From positions 1-64,000 of the forward strand of contig NZ_FMIQ01000081.1 in the NCBI RefSeq assembly GCF_900095695.1: a stretch of DNA of 64,000 bases, in the 5' to 3' direction. The notes under the pieces are model-generated. The model did not search any database and was not told the origin of the DNA. It saw only the letters and a program-made list of their open reading frames with translations. Source of the stretch: Hafnia alvei. Its GTDB lineage: Bacteria > Pseudomonadota > Gammaproteobacteria > Enterobacterales > Enterobacteriaceae. Below, piece by piece: positions 8,789 through 18,526 of this stretch (the stretch's first letter is position 1; each line of letters begins with the position of its first letter). The position numbers and the translations under genes were made by a program.

Positions 8789-11700
8789 ATGATCCCACAA
8801 ATTTCGCAGGCACCAGGACTCGTTCAGCTGGTGCTAGATTTCTTGCAAACGCTGAAAAATAACGGTTTTACCGGCGACATGGACACCAGCTATGCGGCGC
8901 GCCTAACCATGTCCACCGATAACAGTATTTATCAACTGTTGCCCGATGCGGTGTTGTTTCCGCGCTCCACGCCGGATGTGGCATTGATTGCTCGCGTAGC
9001 AGGAGAAGAACGCTATCGTTCGCTGGTGTTTACCCCGCGCGGCGGCGGTACGGGAACGAACGGACAATCGCTAAACCGTGGCATTGTGGTGGATATGTCT
9101 CGCCACATGAACCGTATTTTGGAGATTAATCCGCAAGAAGGGTGGGTAAGGGTTGAGGCTGGGGTTATCAAAGATCAGCTTAATCAATATTTAAAGCCTT
9201 TTGGCTACTTTTTTGCCCCCGAACTTTCTACCAGTAATCGTGCCACACTCGGCGGAATGATAAACACCGATGCTTCAGGGCAGGGTTCACTGGTGTATGG
9301 CAAAACCTCTGACCATGTATTGGGGCTGCGAACCGTGTTGCTAGGCGGTGAGCTTCTCGATACAGCCCCCGTTCCGGTTGAGCTGGCGGAAAACCTTGCA
9401 CAAAGTGGCTCGCAAGGAGGGAGAATCTATCGCGTAGTGGTGGACTCCTGCCGAGAAAACCGCGCGCTGATTATCGATAAATTCCCCGTGTTAAACCGCT
9501 TTCTAACGGGCTACGATTTGCGTCACGTGTTTAGCGATGATATGCAAACGTTTGACCTGACACGCATTATCACAGGCTCTGAAGGAACCTTGGCGTTTGT
9601 GACCGAGGCCAAACTCGATATTACCCCGATCCCGAAAGTGCGGCGTTTGGTGAATATTAAATATGACTCCTTCGATTCTGCGCTGCGTAACGCTCCCTAT
9701 ATGGTTGAGGCGAAAGCGCTGTCGGTAGAAACCGTGGATTCACGGGTTTTGAATCTGGCGCGTGAAGACATTGTTTGGCACTCCGTTAGCGAAATGATTT
9801 TGGATGTTCCCGATAAAGAGATGCTGGGACTCAATTTCGTTGAGTTTGCCGGTGACGATCTCATGTTGATTGATGCGCGTGTTGCATCATTATGCCAACG
9901 CATGGACGAGCTGATGGCGGCACAGCAGGCCGGGGTGATTGGCTATCAAGTTTGCGAGGATCTTGCGGGTATTGAGCGTATCTACGCGATGCGGAAAAAG
10001 GCGGTGGGATTACTGGGAAATGCGAAGGGGCAGGCCAAGCCGATCCCTTTCGTGGAAGACACCTGCGTGCCACCACAGCATCTGGCCGATTATATTGCTG
10101 AGTTTCGCGCGTTGCTCGATAGCCACAATTTAACCTATGGCATGTTTGGTCACGTGGATGCGGGCGTTCTGCATGTTCGACCAGCCTTAGATATGTGCGA
10201 TCCTCAGCAAGAAATGCTGATGAAAACGCTATCCGATAAGGTCGTTGAGCTCACGGCCAAGTACGGCGGCTTGCTGTGGGGTGAGCATGGTAAAGGTTTT
10301 CGTGCTCAATACAGCCCTGAGTTCTTTGGCGACGCGTTGTTTACCGAACTGCGTCGTATTAAAGCCGCATTTGATCCTGACAACCGCCTGAATCCGGGGA
10401 AAATTTGTTCTCCACTCAACTGCGATGAGCCAATGATGCAGGTCGATGCCCAAAAGCGTGGAACCTACGACAGACGCATTCCGCTTCAGGTACGAACAGA
10501 ATATCGTGGTGCGATGGAGTGCAACGGCAATGGCCTGTGCTTTAACTTTGATGTGCGTAGCCCCATGTGCCCGTCAATGAAAATCACCGGCGATAGAATT
10601 CATTCCCCTAAAGGCCGAGCAACGCTGGTGCGTGAATGGCTACGGCTGCTTTCCGAGCAGGGAGTAGACCCGTTAACGCTTGAGCAAAAATTGGGTGAGC
10701 GCACTACAGTACGCGGAATGATCGAAAAAACGCGTAATTCTTGGCACGCCAAAAAAGGCGAATACGATTTCTCGCATGAGGTCAAAGATGCCATGTCAGG
10801 CTGTTTGGCCTGTAAAGCCTGTTCAACCCAATGTCCGATCAAAATTGATGTTCCCGGCTTTCGAGCCAAGTTTTTACAGCTGTACCACACGCGTTATCTG
10901 CGGCCTGTACGCGATTATTTGGTCGCCGGTGTTGAAAGCTACACACCGCTGATGGCGAAGGCACCGAAAGTATTTAACTTTTTCTTCAGCCAGCCGTGGC
11001 TACGTAGTATGAGTGAAAAACGTGTTGGCATGGTGGACTTGCCTTTGCTGTCGACGCCGACGCTTAAGCAGTCGCTAGCAGGGCACAGTGCCTATCAAAC
11101 CAACTTGGAACAGCTCGAAAAACTGGGTGAGCAAGATCGTCAGCGCCATGTGTTGATCGTGCAAGATCCCTTCACTACATACTATGACGCTCAAGTGGTG
11201 GCCGATTTTGTCCGTTTGGTTGAACGCTTAGGATTTCAGCCCGTTCTGCTACCGTTTTCGCCTAATGGTAAGGCGCAGCATATCAAAGGCTTCCTGACTC
11301 GTTTTGCAAAAACCGCACAAAAAACGGCAGATTTCCTCAATCGCGTTGCGCGCTTGGGCATGCCGATGGTGGGTGTCGATCCTGCTTTGGTGCTGTGCTA
11401 TCGCGATGAGTATCGTGAGATTTTAGGTGAGCAGCGCGGAGATTTCAGCGTGCAGCTGGTTCATGAGTGGCTGCAAAAAGCGCTGCCTCAGCCGCAGGAA
11501 ACACCGCCACAAACGGGTGAATCGTGGTATTTGTTCGGTCATTGCACTGAAACGACGGCCTTGCCCGCCAGCACACAGCAGTGGCAGAAAATATTTGCCC
11601 GTTATGGCGCGACTTTGGAAAATGTTAGCGTTGGATGCTGTGGAATGGCGGGAACTTACGGCCATGAAAGTAAGAATCTGGCTAACTCGCTGGGCATTTA

Positions 11701-11845
11701 TGAGCTATCGTGGCATCAGGCACTGCAACGCTTGCCGCGTCAGCGCTGTCTTGCTCCGGGATATTCTTGCCGCAGCCAGGTTAAACGCATTGAGGGAAAT
11801 GGATTACGCCATCCTTTACAGGCACTTTTGGAGATTGTTCGATGA
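8789..11845 (+). CDS. ydiJ: FAD-binding and iron-sulfur oxidoreductase YdiJ
   Basis: A large 1018-residue flavin and 4Fe-4S oxidoreductase, exactly the E. coli length. Members resemble fused GlcD/GlcF-type 2-hydroxyacid dehydrogenases. N-terminal FAD-binding PCMH domain with [10 protein letters not shown] (about 87-96), a C-terminal FAD oxidase cap ([20 protein letters not shown]), then a ferredoxin region ([19 protein letters not shown] near 674-686) and CCG-type cysteine-rich segments ([19 protein letters not shown]). The start is the ATG at 8789 ([10 protein letters not shown]), matching E. coli; an in-frame ATG at 8771 has no ribosome site. Its TGA overlaps the menI ATG, so the two are coupled. 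The 2-hydroxyacid substrate is not deducible from sequence alone. Confidence 0.93.
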   Translation: MIPQISQAPGLVQLVLDFLQTLKNNGFTGDMDTSYAARLTMSTDNSIYQLLPDAVLFPRSTPDVALIARVAGEERYRSLVFTPRGGGTGTNGQSLNRGIVVDMSRHMNRILEINPQEGWVRVEAGVIKDQLNQYLKPFGYFFAPELSTSNRATLGGMINTDASGQGSLVYGKTSDHVLGLRTVLLGGELLDTAPVPVELAENLAQSGSQGGRIYRVVVDSCRENRALIIDKFPVLNRFLTGYDLRHVFSDDMQTFDLTRIITGSEGTLAFVTEAKLDITPIPKVRRLVNIKYDSFDSALRNAPYMVEAKALSVETVDSRVLNLAREDIVWHSVSEMILDVPDKEMLGLNFVEFAGDDLMLIDARVASLCQRMDELMAAQQAGVIGYQVCEDLAGIERIYAMRKKAVGLLGNAKGQAKPIPFVEDTCVPPQHLADYIAEFRALLDSHNLTYGMFGHVDAGVLHVRPALDMCDPQQEMLMKTLSDKVVELTAKYGGLLWGEHGKGFRAQYSPEFFGDALFTELRRIKAAFDPDNRLNPGKICSPLNCDEPMMQVDAQKRGTYDRRIPLQVRTEYRGAMECNGNGLCFNFDVRSPMCPSMKITGDRIHSPKGRATLVREWLRLLSEQGVDPLTLEQKLGERTTVRGMIEKTRNSWHAKKGEYDFSHEVKDAMSGCLACKACSTQCPIKIDVPGFRAKFLQLYHTRYLRPVRDYLVAGVESYTPLMAKAPKVFNFFFSQPWLRSMSEKRVGMVDLPLLSTPTLKQSLAGHSAYQTNLEQLEKLGEQDRQRHVLIVQDPFTTYYDAQVVADFVRLVERLGFQPVLLPFSPNGKAQHIKGFLTRFAKTAQKTADFLNRVARLGMPMVGVDPALVLCYRDEYREILGEQRGDFSVQLVHEWLQKALPQPQETPPQTGESWYLFGHCTETTALPASTQQWQKIFARYGATLENVSVGCCGMAGTYGHESKNLANSLGIYELSWHQALQRLPRQRCLAPGYSCRSQVKRIEGNGLRHPLQALLEIVR

Positions 11846-12261
11846 TTTGGAAACGTGCAGCAACGCTTGAGCAGCTTAATCAAACCGGTGCGGATTGTAT
11901 GGTCGGCCATCTTGATATCCAAATTACCCGCATGGGTGATGATGAACTCGAAGGAACGATGCCGGTCGATCGCCGTACGACGCAGCCTTTCGGTCTGCTG
12001 CATGGCGGGGCTTCCGTGGTATTGGCTGAAACGCTAGGCTCGCTGGCTGGTTATCTGTGCAGTGAAGGCAAGCAGCAGGTAGTTGGGCTTGAAATTAATG
12101 CCAACCATATTCGCTCGGTGCGTGAAGGTCGAGTTCGTGGGGTGTGTAAAGCAGTACACGTTGGCCGACGCCATCAGGTATGGCAGATTGACATTTTTGA
12201 TCAGCAAAATCGCCTATGTTGCACGTCTCGGCTAACGACAGCGGTGATTGACCCCGCCTAA
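11842..12261 (+). CDS. menI: 1,4-dihydroxy-2-naphthoyl-CoA hydrolase (hotdog thioesterase)
   Basis: Cleaves DHNA-CoA in menaquinone synthesis. The 139-residue protein is a single hotdog fold, as in E. coli MenI/YdiI (136). The signature [19 protein letters not shown] (about 48-66) contains the HGG motif and the catalytic Glu; [19 protein letters not shown] follows. It overlaps ydiJ by four bases (ATGA) and so is translationally coupled to it. Menaquinone is the anaerobic electron carrier, which suits the surrounding anaerobic genes. Confidence 0.93.
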   Translation: MIWKRAATLEQLNQTGADCMVGHLDIQITRMGDDELEGTMPVDRRTTQPFGLLHGGASVVLAETLGSLAGYLCSEGKQQVVGLEINANHIRSVREGRVRGVCKAVHVGRRHQVWQIDIFDQQNRLCCTSRLTTAVIDPA

Positions 12262-12278
12262 AGAATGATAATTATCGC

Positions 12279-12313
12279 TACGCCCTTTAGCCAAACTGAA
12301 GGGCGTATTTATT
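12279..12313 (+). terminator. ydiJ-menI terminator
   Basis: Stem TACGCCCTT / AAGGGCGTA with an 11-nt loop and a following T-rich stretch, 18 bases after the menI stop. Confidence 0.65.
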
Positions 12314-12410
12314 TGCGTGATATGTTGAGCGAAATTTCTCTGAAGGTTTAAATTTCAAAACGTTAAGGCTAGTATTAGATATAGTTTTTTTGCTACTGAA
12401 AGAGGGTGCC

Positions 12411-13403
12411 GTGACAGATACTAATGTCATTTCGGGTGAACAGTTAAAAATTCAGGATGCTGTTTATGCTTTGCAGCTCGACGGCAAAGGCGGCAGCGTT
12501 CCTGTTACGGATCTCACGCAGGCAACCTGCGAACATCCTTGCTGGCTGCATTTGGACTATGCTCGCCAAGAAACCCAGCGCTGGCTGACAAACTCTGTGC
12601 TGTTACCTGACTCCGTTCGCGAGTGTCTGGCTGGTGAAAGCATGCGTCCACGGGTGACTCGCTTGGGCGATGGCACCATGATTACGCTGCGTAGCATTAA
12701 CTTTAATAATGATTCGCGCCCCGATCAATTGGTGGTAATTCGCCTGTATATGACGGGTAAATTGGTGGTGTCGACCCGCCATCGTAAAGTGTATGCCATT
12801 GACGAAGTGCTGACCGATCTGCAAAACGGCACCGGCCCGGTGAGCAGCGGTGATTTGTTAGTACAGGTCGCCGATGCGTTAACTGACCATGCCAGCGAAT
12901 TCATTGAAGATCTGCATGACAAAATTATCGATCTGGAAGACAACCTGCTCGATCAACAGGTTCCTGAGCGTGGACAACTCGCACTGATCCGTAAGCAGCT
13001 GATTGTGCTACGTCGCTATATGGCTCCACAGCGTGACGTTTTTGCCCGCTTGGCCAGCGAACGTTTGCCGTGGATGACCGATGACGACCGCCGTCGTATG
13101 CAGGATATTTCAGATCGTCTTGGCCGTGGCTTGGATGATTTAGACGGCAGCATTGCGCGTACCGCAATTTTGGCCGATGAAATTTCGAACCTGATGGCGG
13201 ATGCGATGAACCGTCGCACCTATACCATGTCGTTGCTGGCCATGCTTTTCCTCCCCACCACGTTTTTAACCGGGTTGTTTGGGGTAAACTTAGGCGGTAT
13301 TCCCGGTAATACTTCGCCGGTTGCGTTTGCCACGTTCTGCTTTTTGCTAGTTTTATTGTGTGTTTTCGTTGTGGTCTGGTTAAAACGCAGTAAATGGTTG
13401 TAA
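12411..13403 (+). CDS. zntB: Zinc transporter ZntB (CorA family)
   Basis: CorA-superfamily inner-membrane protein that moves Zn2+. The 330 residues compare with 327 in E. coli. A long cytoplasmic alpha/beta domain ([32 protein letters not shown]) is followed by two C-terminal membrane helices; the loop after TM1 carries [12 protein letters not shown], the GxN pore signature in its ZntB form (GVN instead of the GMN of CorA), and the protein ends KRSKWL. I choose GTG at 12411, preceded by AGAGGG, over a TTG at 12390 lacking a ribosome site. It is followed by fnrS, as in E. coli. Confidence 0.93.
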   Translation: MTDTNVISGEQLKIQDAVYALQLDGKGGSVPVTDLTQATCEHPCWLHLDYARQETQRWLTNSVLLPDSVRECLAGESMRPRVTRLGDGTMITLRSINFNNDSRPDQLVVIRLYMTGKLVVSTRHRKVYAIDEVLTDLQNGTGPVSSGDLLVQVADALTDHASEFIEDLHDKIIDLEDNLLDQQVPERGQLALIRKQLIVLRRYMAPQRDVFARLASERLPWMTDDDRRRMQDISDRLGRGLDDLDGSIARTAILADEISNLMADAMNRRTYTMSLLAMLFLPTTFLTGLFGVNLGGIPGNTSPVAFATFCFLLVLLCVFVVVWLKRSKWL

Positions 13404-13471
13404 ATACTCTCGGCGGAATTTTTGTGGCAAATCAAAGAAATCGGCATGAATGACCAAAACAGCCCGCGATA

Positions 13472-13485
13472 TTGAGCCATATCAA
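13472..13485. promoter_or_regulatory. FNR site of the fnrS promoter
   Basis: TTGAGCCATATCAA differs from the FNR consensus TTGATNNNNATCAA at one defined base. Its centre lies about 42 bases before the predicted FnrS 5' end, the class II activator position. Confidence 0.8.
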
Positions 13486-13520
13486 CATTTATCCTTTAGA
13501 GGTAGGGCAAACTTCATTTC

Positions 13521-13643
13521 GCAGGTGAATGCAACGCCAAGCGATGGGCGTTGCGCTCCATATTGTCTTACTTCCTAATTTTTTGAATTATTGCATAGCA
13601 CATTTAATTCGTAACATGCCGACTTTTAGTCGGCATTTTTTTT
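13521..13643 (+). ncRNA. fnrS: Small RNA FnrS
   Basis: Hfq-binding RNA made under oxygen limitation that represses genes of aerobic metabolism (known in E. coli). The sequence from GCAGGTGAAT through the GCAACGCC...GGCGTTGC hairpin and CTCCATATTGTCTTAC matches the E. coli RNA almost base for base as I recall it. It ends with a GCCGACT/AGTCGGC terminator hairpin and eight T's (13618-13643). Location directly after zntB is also conserved. The 5' end is taken from the E. coli alignment and the FNR-site spacing. Confidence 0.95.
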
Positions 13644-13786
13644 GCCTGCACGGAGTAACTGTATATAAATACAGTTACCCGAGAAAAAGAGACAAACAAC
13701 GTGAATTTAGCTCTTATTACGCGCTGTTTTGAATTTTAAGTATAAAAAAACGCCACATAAGCGGCGTTCACTTTATCAAAAAGTCT

Positions 13787-14725
13787 TTATTTCACTTCAA
13801 CGACGTCCAAACGTACCGCGTTGTCAAAGTTTGGTGCATCTTCATCATCGGCTAATCCAACGGGGATTAGCGGCAGTTCTTCGCGGTCAAACGCCAAATC
13901 ACCGCCGTCGACAACTTCGCCGCCGTGCTGAATGCCTTTAAAATCAAACAGATTAATATCAGCAAGATGCGAAGGTACTACGTTCTGCATCGCGCTAAAC
14001 ATGGTTTCGATGCGGCCAGGGTGACGACGATCCCAATCACGCAGCATATCTTTGATGACCTGACGCTGTAGGTTCGGCTGTGAGCCACACAGGTTGCAAG
14101 GAATGATTGGGAAAGCACGCGCCTCAGCGAAACGTTCAATATCTTTCTCGCGGCAGTAAGCCAGCGGGCGAATAACAATGTGTTTACCGTCATCGCTCAT
14201 CAATTTAGGTGGCATACCTTTCAGCTTGCCGCCGTAAAACATGTTTAAGAACAGCGTTTGCAGCATGTCATCACGATGATGGCCTAACGCAATCTTGGTA
14301 GCGCCCAGTTCGGTCGCGGTGCGGTATAGGATCCCACGACGTAAGCGAGAGCAAAGTGAGCAGGTGGTTTTACCTTCTGGAATTATTTCTTTCACTATTC
14401 CATAGGTATTTTCTTCTACGATTTTATATTCCACGCCGATGCTGTCTAAATACGCAGGCAGGATATCTTCGGGGAAACCGGGCTGTTTCTGATCAAGATT
14501 CACAGCGATCAAGCTGAAATTGATAGGGGCGCTTTGTTGCAGGTTACGCAGGATTTCCAGCATGGTGTAGCTGTCTTTGCCACCGGATAAGCAAACCATA
14601 ATACGGTCGCCTTCTTCGATCATGTTGTAATCGACGATGGCTTCACCCACATTGCGGCGCAGGCGTTTTTGTAGCTTGTTAAGATTGTATTGTTCTTTTT
14701 TGTTGATGGTTTGTTCTTCTGACAT
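13787..14725 (-). CDS. ttcA: tRNA 2-thiocytidine(32) synthetase TtcA
   Basis: Fe-S cluster-dependent ATP enzyme that thiolates C32 of certain tRNAs. The 312 residues match E. coli (311). The PP-loop SGGKDS is at 47-52; the cluster cysteines are in TTCSLC (122, 125) and PCNLC (210, 213). The start is the ATG at 14725 ([14 protein letters not shown]), aligning with E. coli; the frame is open 20 codons further upstream but that part is not conserved. ttcA is the known attachment gene of the Rac prophage in E. coli, and an integrase relic lies about 100 bases upstream of its 5' end here. Confidence 0.95.
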   Translation of the reverse strand: MSEEQTINKKEQYNLNKLQKRLRRNVGEAIVDYNMIEEGDRIMVCLSGGKDSYTMLEILRNLQQSAPINFSLIAVNLDQKQPGFPEDILPAYLDSIGVEYKIVEENTYGIVKEIIPEGKTTCSLCSRLRRGILYRTATELGATKIALGHHRDDMLQTLFLNMFYGGKLKGMPPKLMSDDGKHIVIRPLAYCREKDIERFAEARAFPIIPCNLCGSQPNLQRQVIKDMLRDWDRRHPGRIETMFSAMQNVVPSHLADINLFDFKGIQHGGEVVDGGDLAFDREELPLIPVGLADDEDAPNFDNAVRLDVVEVK

Positions 14726-14836
14726 TGAATATGTATCCGGTGTTATGAGGCTCGCAGGGCTAGGCTCCCAACGCGCAATAGTCATTTTCTGGTCTGGCAG
14801 GCTCAGGCTTGATGAGCAAAGCCCACAGCATCCAAC

Positions 14837-14930
14837 CTACGCGTTTATCGCCAGTTCTACTTCGTGGCCTGTATGGTACGGATTACGGCGACGAATTCCA
14901 GCGAGTTTTACTGCTTTGTTCCACAAAGCA
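14837..14930 (-). pseudogene. Phage-type tyrosine recombinase relic
   Basis: A - strand frame ending at 14837 encodes ALWNKAVKLAGIRRRNPY followed by HTGHE. This resembles the segment before the catalytic box of phage integrases (AGIRYRNPYQTRHT in many), but the catalytic Arg of the TRH triplet is replaced by Gly and the frame then leaves the family and stops. Only about 25 residues are recognisable; the upstream 65 codons of the same frame look unrelated. It lies beside ttcA, a known prophage integration gene. The call rests on motif recognition only. Confidence 0.5.
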
Positions 14931-15197
14931 CTGATAGCAGAAATGGAAGCGTGCGGGTTTTGCTTGTGTATGGTTGGTCTGAGCATCATTTTTAAACCCC
15001 AGAGCTGTGTTATTCGCCGTGTTGGAATGCTATCTGCTGCAATCAATGTCCACAATCGGTGAACTAACATTGATCTGCCTAAGTAAATGCTGCACTGCTT
15101 CATTTGTTTTCGGTACATCGCGGATAATTAACAAAAAAATGCCTACACAAAAAATGTATAATTGGGCTAATAGCAATAGCATGGTTGTCATATTGAT
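14931..15197. other. Spacer upstream of the 134-residue lipoprotein gene
   Basis: Two overlapping frames here (one per strand) have no ribosome sites or family signatures beyond the integrase relic, and I treat them as non-coding remnants. The last 80 bases are AT-rich. Confidence 0.4.
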
Positions 15198-15602
15198 ATG
15201 ATTTATAGGGTTTTAGTTATATTGCTAACGTTGTTTACACTCAGTGCTTGTATCGTACAAGAGCCTAAAGATATTTCGCTAGACGATGCTGCAATTATGG
15301 TTAATGACACTGATGTGAAAAATGACGGTATGGTAAAAAATCAATTTGGTGTGACAACGGGAGCCCGTTGTTTAGAGACTTTAAGCTTTTTGATTAATGA
15401 AGATCCAAAGAAATACAATGGGTTTGCTGGGGCCTACCATGACCTAGCTGAGAGATATCGATTTTTAAATGAAAACAGCGCTGTTATGGATCCTGATGCT
15501 CGTGAAATGTACTCGATGTCACTCAGTATGAGAAAAGACTTACTTTGCTCTAAGCTGAGATTTGCAGGTTATCAGCTTATAAAAGATAAAATGAATTTTT
15601 AA
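15198..15602 (+). CDS. Putative lipoprotein of unknown function
   Basis: A 134-residue protein with a lipoprotein signal: a hydrophobic segment (IYRVLVILLTLFTLSAC) ends in the lipobox LSAC, with the lipidated Cys at 18. The residue after Cys is Ile, so outer-membrane sorting is possible. The mature part is acidic at first and has two further cysteines (about residues 53 and 115) that could form a disulfide. No family recognised. There is no clear ribosome site before the ATG. Base composition is AT-richer than the flanking core genes, which fits the accessory strip beside ttcA. Confidence 0.65.
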   Translation: MIYRVLVILLTLFTLSACIVQEPKDISLDDAAIMVNDTDVKNDGMVKNQFGVTTGARCLETLSFLINEDPKKYNGFAGAYHDLAERYRFLNENSAVMDPDAREMYSMSLSMRKDLLCSKLRFAGYQLIKDKMNF

Positions 15603-15743
15603 CAATATATGCCATGCTCTTTCAACTAATATGAAAGCAATAAAAATTCACTACTAGGCTAAACAGGCTATAGAGTGGCTTTGGGTTTTAGATAAAAATT
15701 TTTGCTCTATGTTTCCTTCACTTTATGAATAATTACTATTCAA

Positions 15744-15760
15744 ACCCTCCCGCAAGAGGG
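15744..15760 (-). terminator. Short hairpin after the small secreted peptide gene
   Basis: CCCTC/GAGGG inverted repeat a few bases beyond the stop at 15771, with a short T run on the - strand. Weak. Confidence 0.4.
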
Positions 15761-15770
15761 CTTATATATG

Positions 15771-15902
15771 TTACGCGCAATACCCGCCTTTATGATGAGA
15801 ACCTGAACCACCATACGGATGTTCGCCTTTTGGGCACGCAATTGCTGATGCAGAAGCGGTTCCAAGGATTGCTACGATCAATAATGCTAAAACTTTTTTC
15901 AT
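15771..15902 (-). CDS. Small secreted Gly/His/Cys-rich peptide
   Basis: A 43-residue product starting MKKVLALLIVAILGTASASA, a clear signal peptide; the mature part is about 22 residues with two cysteines, ACPKGEHPYGGSGSHH then KGGYCA. I chose the ATG at 15902 because AAGGA lies seven bases before it and the signal peptide begins there; longer in-frame starts add an unlikely leader. The CPKG...GGSGSHHKGG pattern recalls the DUF3761-type small enterobacterial exported proteins, but I am not sure. Two Cys and three His could bind metal or form a disulfide loop in the periplasm. Confidence 0.65.
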   Translation of the reverse strand: MKKVLALLIVAILGTASASAIACPKGEHPYGGSGSHHKGGYCA

Positions 15903-16290
15903 TAATCCGTCCTTAATTAATATCGAATTCATTTGCAATGGATATGTTTTATTACTAACTATAAATATCCACACAATGAGTGTATAGATTTATTGCTTAG
16001 CAATCGATTAGAAAGTAGTAAATAAATTAATATTTAGTTATCTAATTTAAGTGGTGAAATCATTGATCACTCATAAATTAATTCTTGTGGTGAATTTGTT
16101 ATCGCGATAATTATTGTTAAATGGATTAGTTACTGTGGGGTAATAAGAGCAGTGCTCGGCTACATAAGCTTAATGAATAACAAAATGGAGAGAGCGATCG
16201 TTGTTTGGTGACATCCAATTACTGACGTAAAAATAGATAAAATGTATAATTTAAGTGTTTTTTATATAACTCACACAGAGAAACACACCA
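15903..16290. other. AT-rich gap without a supported gene
   Basis: The 388 bases between the small secreted peptide and the GNAT gene are strongly AT-rich and contain no supported frame on either strand. It should hold two divergent promoters, which I could not place with confidence. Confidence 0.5.
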
Positions 16291-16797
16291 ATGACCATAA
16301 CGCTTCGTCATGAAACGCCGCAGGATATCGATACCATAGAATCAGTCACTGCCAGTGCATTTTTAAACGCGGAACATACCGATCATAACGAACATTTGAT
16401 TGTTAACGCACTCAGAAATGCTGGGGCACTCACGCTTTCGCTGGTGGCGTTGGATGCTCAACGCATTGTGGGGCATGCTTCTATCTCGTCTGTCATCATT
16501 AGCAGCGGTGATTCAGGTTGGTATGGTCTCGCTCCGGTTTCCGTTGTCCCAGATTATCAGGGGAGAGGGATTGGCTCTGCGCTGGTTGAGCAAATTCTGA
16601 GTGAGTTAAAATCCCTCGATGCCGCAGGATGTGTTGTACTCGGCGATCCGGCGTTCTATGGCCGCTTTGGATTTGTTGCCGACGATTCATTGGTCTTGCC
16701 TGGGGTTCCGGCTGAATATTTTCAGGCCTTGGCATTTAAAGGGCGGGTTCCTGTTGGCGACGTTGAGTTTCATCCTGCTTTCAGCGCAACGAACTAG
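16291..16797 (+). CDS. GNAT family N-acetyltransferase (YhbS type)
   Basis: A 168-residue acetyl-CoA-dependent transferase. The GNAT core is visible: beta-strand IVGHASISSVII, LAPVSVVPDYQGRGIGSALVEQ (acetyl-CoA pyrophosphate loop QGRGIG at about 91-96) and VVLGDPAFYGRFGFV, typical of YhbS-like enzymes. Substrate is unknown. It stands alone and is followed by a putative terminator. Confidence 0.85.
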   Translation: MTITLRHETPQDIDTIESVTASAFLNAEHTDHNEHLIVNALRNAGALTLSLVALDAQRIVGHASISSVIISSGDSGWYGLAPVSVVPDYQGRGIGSALVEQILSELKSLDAAGCVVLGDPAFYGRFGFVADDSLVLPGVPAEYFQALAFKGRVPVGDVEFHPAFSATN

Positions 16798-16820
16798 ATT
16801 TATCCGAACTTACGCGCCAC

Positions 16821-16850
16821 AAGGCCTGAGCGGTGGCCTTAGGGCTTTTT
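16821..16850 (+). terminator. Putative terminator of the GNAT gene
   Basis: AAGGCC/GGCCTT stem with an 8-nt loop and five T's a few bases later. Confidence 0.5.
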
Positions 16851-16937
16851 CAACATAATGTTGAAAATATGATTTTTCGTTGATATTGTATTCATCATTC
16901 TCTGTATGCGTCTCGGCGCTATCTGGTATTAGCCTCT

Positions 16938-17699
16938 ATGAAGACTTCGGTTAACAATGCTTGTATTTCTGATGTCACTGATCCTGTCATCATCAGTGAA
17001 CGTACACTAGTTGTTAAAGTATTACGCAGTGCGTTGCAAATGCTGGGGTGCGTTGTTGGGCGCAATACCGAAGTCGTATTGCATGATCTGACGAATCCTC
17101 AGAACTCAATACTGGCAATTGCGAATGGACATGTTTCTGGGCGTCAAATTGGCAGCTCTGTTTTGGCTGGGCCGCAAAATGACAGGGGCTTTTCTGCCGT
17201 GATGCAGGAGATCCAGGATGTTTCAAACGATGAGCCTTCTGTGGTGGGGGGTTATGATACGTTGACTCGTTCTGGCAAAAAGCTGCGCAGTGCAACTGTG
17301 GTTTACCGTGACGCCCAGGGACATCCATTTGCCAGTTTGTGTGTTAATTCTGACATTAGCGGTATTGAAGCGGCTCAGGCGTGTTTAGCTCAGCTTTTAG
17401 CGACTGGCATGCAGCCTGAAAATCAGGTGTCGGAACCGCCCGACATGGAATATCTGATGACGGAAATTATTCAGGGTGCAATGCAGCATAGTGGCACTAA
17501 AAACGGTGTCATGAATAAGAAGGCCAAGCTTGAGGCTGTTCGCCAAATGCAGGATCGCGGCATATTTATCGTGAAAGGTGGAGTAGAGAAGGCCGCAAAG
17601 GCGCTGGGCGTGACTCGCTATACAATTTATAACTATCTGGAAGAAATCAGACAGAGCCAAACTGTCGCCAAGACTCAGACATCATCGAGGAAAAAATAA
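16938..17699 (+). CDS. YheO/DauR-like transcriptional regulator
   Basis: A 253-residue regulator with an N-terminal YheO-type PAS domain (about 25-140: EVVLHDLTNPQNSILAIANG, YRDAQGHPFASLCVNSDISG) and a C-terminal helix-turn-helix (about 190-245: AVRQMQDRGIFIVKGGVEKA, LGVTRYTIYNYLEEIRQ). This is the architecture of YheO and of DauR, the D-arginine catabolism regulator of Pseudomonas. Its TAA overlaps the ATG of the PhzF-like gene by one base, so regulator and enzymes form one operon and it probably controls it. Ligand unknown. No strong ribosome site is visible at the start. Confidence 0.85.
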   Translation: MKTSVNNACISDVTDPVIISERTLVVKVLRSALQMLGCVVGRNTEVVLHDLTNPQNSILAIANGHVSGRQIGSSVLAGPQNDRGFSAVMQEIQDVSNDEPSVVGGYDTLTRSGKKLRSATVVYRDAQGHPFASLCVNSDISGIEAAQACLAQLLATGMQPENQVSEPPDMEYLMTEIIQGAMQHSGTKNGVMNKKAKLEAVRQMQDRGIFIVKGGVEKAAKALGVTRYTIYNYLEEIRQSQTVAKTQTSSRKK

Positions 17700-18499
17700 T
17701 GCAAATTGAAATCTTTCAGGTAGATGCTTTCACTGCTCGTGCGTTTGGGGGTAATCCTGCAGCCGTATGTCCGCTAGAAGAATGGCTGGATGACAACACG
17801 TTGCAGCAGATTGCGACTGAAAATAATTTGTCTGAAACTGCGTTTTATGTGCGTAAAAATGAAATTATAGAGCTTCGCTGGTTTACCCCGTTGGTTGAGG
17901 TTGATCTCTGTGGCCACGCGACGCTAGCGACGGCTTGGGTCTTGTTCAACCAGTTCGATGAAAAAAGCCGTGTATTGAATTTTTCAACGCGCAGCGGTGT
18001 GCTGAGCGTGACCCGAGACGGCGATTTTTTAGCAATGGATTTTCCTGCTAAGGATCCTATTCAGGTTGATATTCCTGATGGGCTTGCTCAGGCACTCAAT
18101 CTATCCGTGCCTATTCGTGAAGTTTACAAAGCAGATGACTACATTGTGCTGGTGGATTCGCCAGACGATATTGAAACCCTTGAGCCAAACTTTTCTCAGC
18201 TCGCTAACTATCCCGTGCGCGGCGTAGTCGTTACGGCGCAGGGAAGTCAGTTTGATTTTGTTTCGCGTTGGTTTGGGCCCAACGTTGGTGTCAATGAAGA
18301 TCCTGTCACCGGCTCTGCGCATACGTGTTTGGCTCCGATTTGGGCTCGGAAAATGGGTAAGAGCGTACTGACAGCTCAGCAAGGCGGAAAAAGAAAAGGG
18401 CAGTTACGTTGCCAATTGCATACCCACACCAACGGAAAGCCACGCGTTATTATCAGTGGGCAAGCGGTGCTTTATCTTCATGGGACGATAACAGTTTAA
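17699..18499 (+). CDS. PhzF family isomerase/epimerase-like protein
   Basis: A 266-residue PhzF-fold protein. The N terminus IEIFQVDAFTARAFGGNPAAV and NLSETAF (with the conserved catalytic-position Glu near 45) are family hallmarks; DLCGHATLATAW and NEDPVTGSAHTCLAP mark the two symmetrical halves. PhzF proteins catalyse proton-shift isomerisations of small amino-acid-like substrates (known for PhzF in phenazine synthesis), but most enteric homologues have no assigned substrate. It is in an operon between the YheO-like regulator and a RidA protein, which suggests an amino-acid-derived enamine or imine pathway (inference). Confidence 0.88.
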   Translation: MQIEIFQVDAFTARAFGGNPAAVCPLEEWLDDNTLQQIATENNLSETAFYVRKNEIIELRWFTPLVEVDLCGHATLATAWVLFNQFDEKSRVLNFSTRSGVLSVTRDGDFLAMDFPAKDPIQVDIPDGLAQALNLSVPIREVYKADDYIVLVDSPDDIETLEPNFSQLANYPVRGVVVTAQGSQFDFVSRWFGPNVGVNEDPVTGSAHTCLAPIWARKMGKSVLTAQQGGKRKGQLRCQLHTHTNGKPRVIISGQAVLYLHGTITV

Positions 18500-18526
18500 T
18501 TTCTAACTTGCCTATAGGTGAAAACA

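Noticed and set aside
12263-12277. Fur-box-like GATAATTATC after menI
   Set aside because: Only a short AT-rich palindrome lying between a stop codon and a terminator, not in a promoter position.
14637-15062. A 141-codon + strand frame over the ttcA 5' end
   Set aside because: Antisense to ttcA and the integrase relic; composition looks like a shadow frame.
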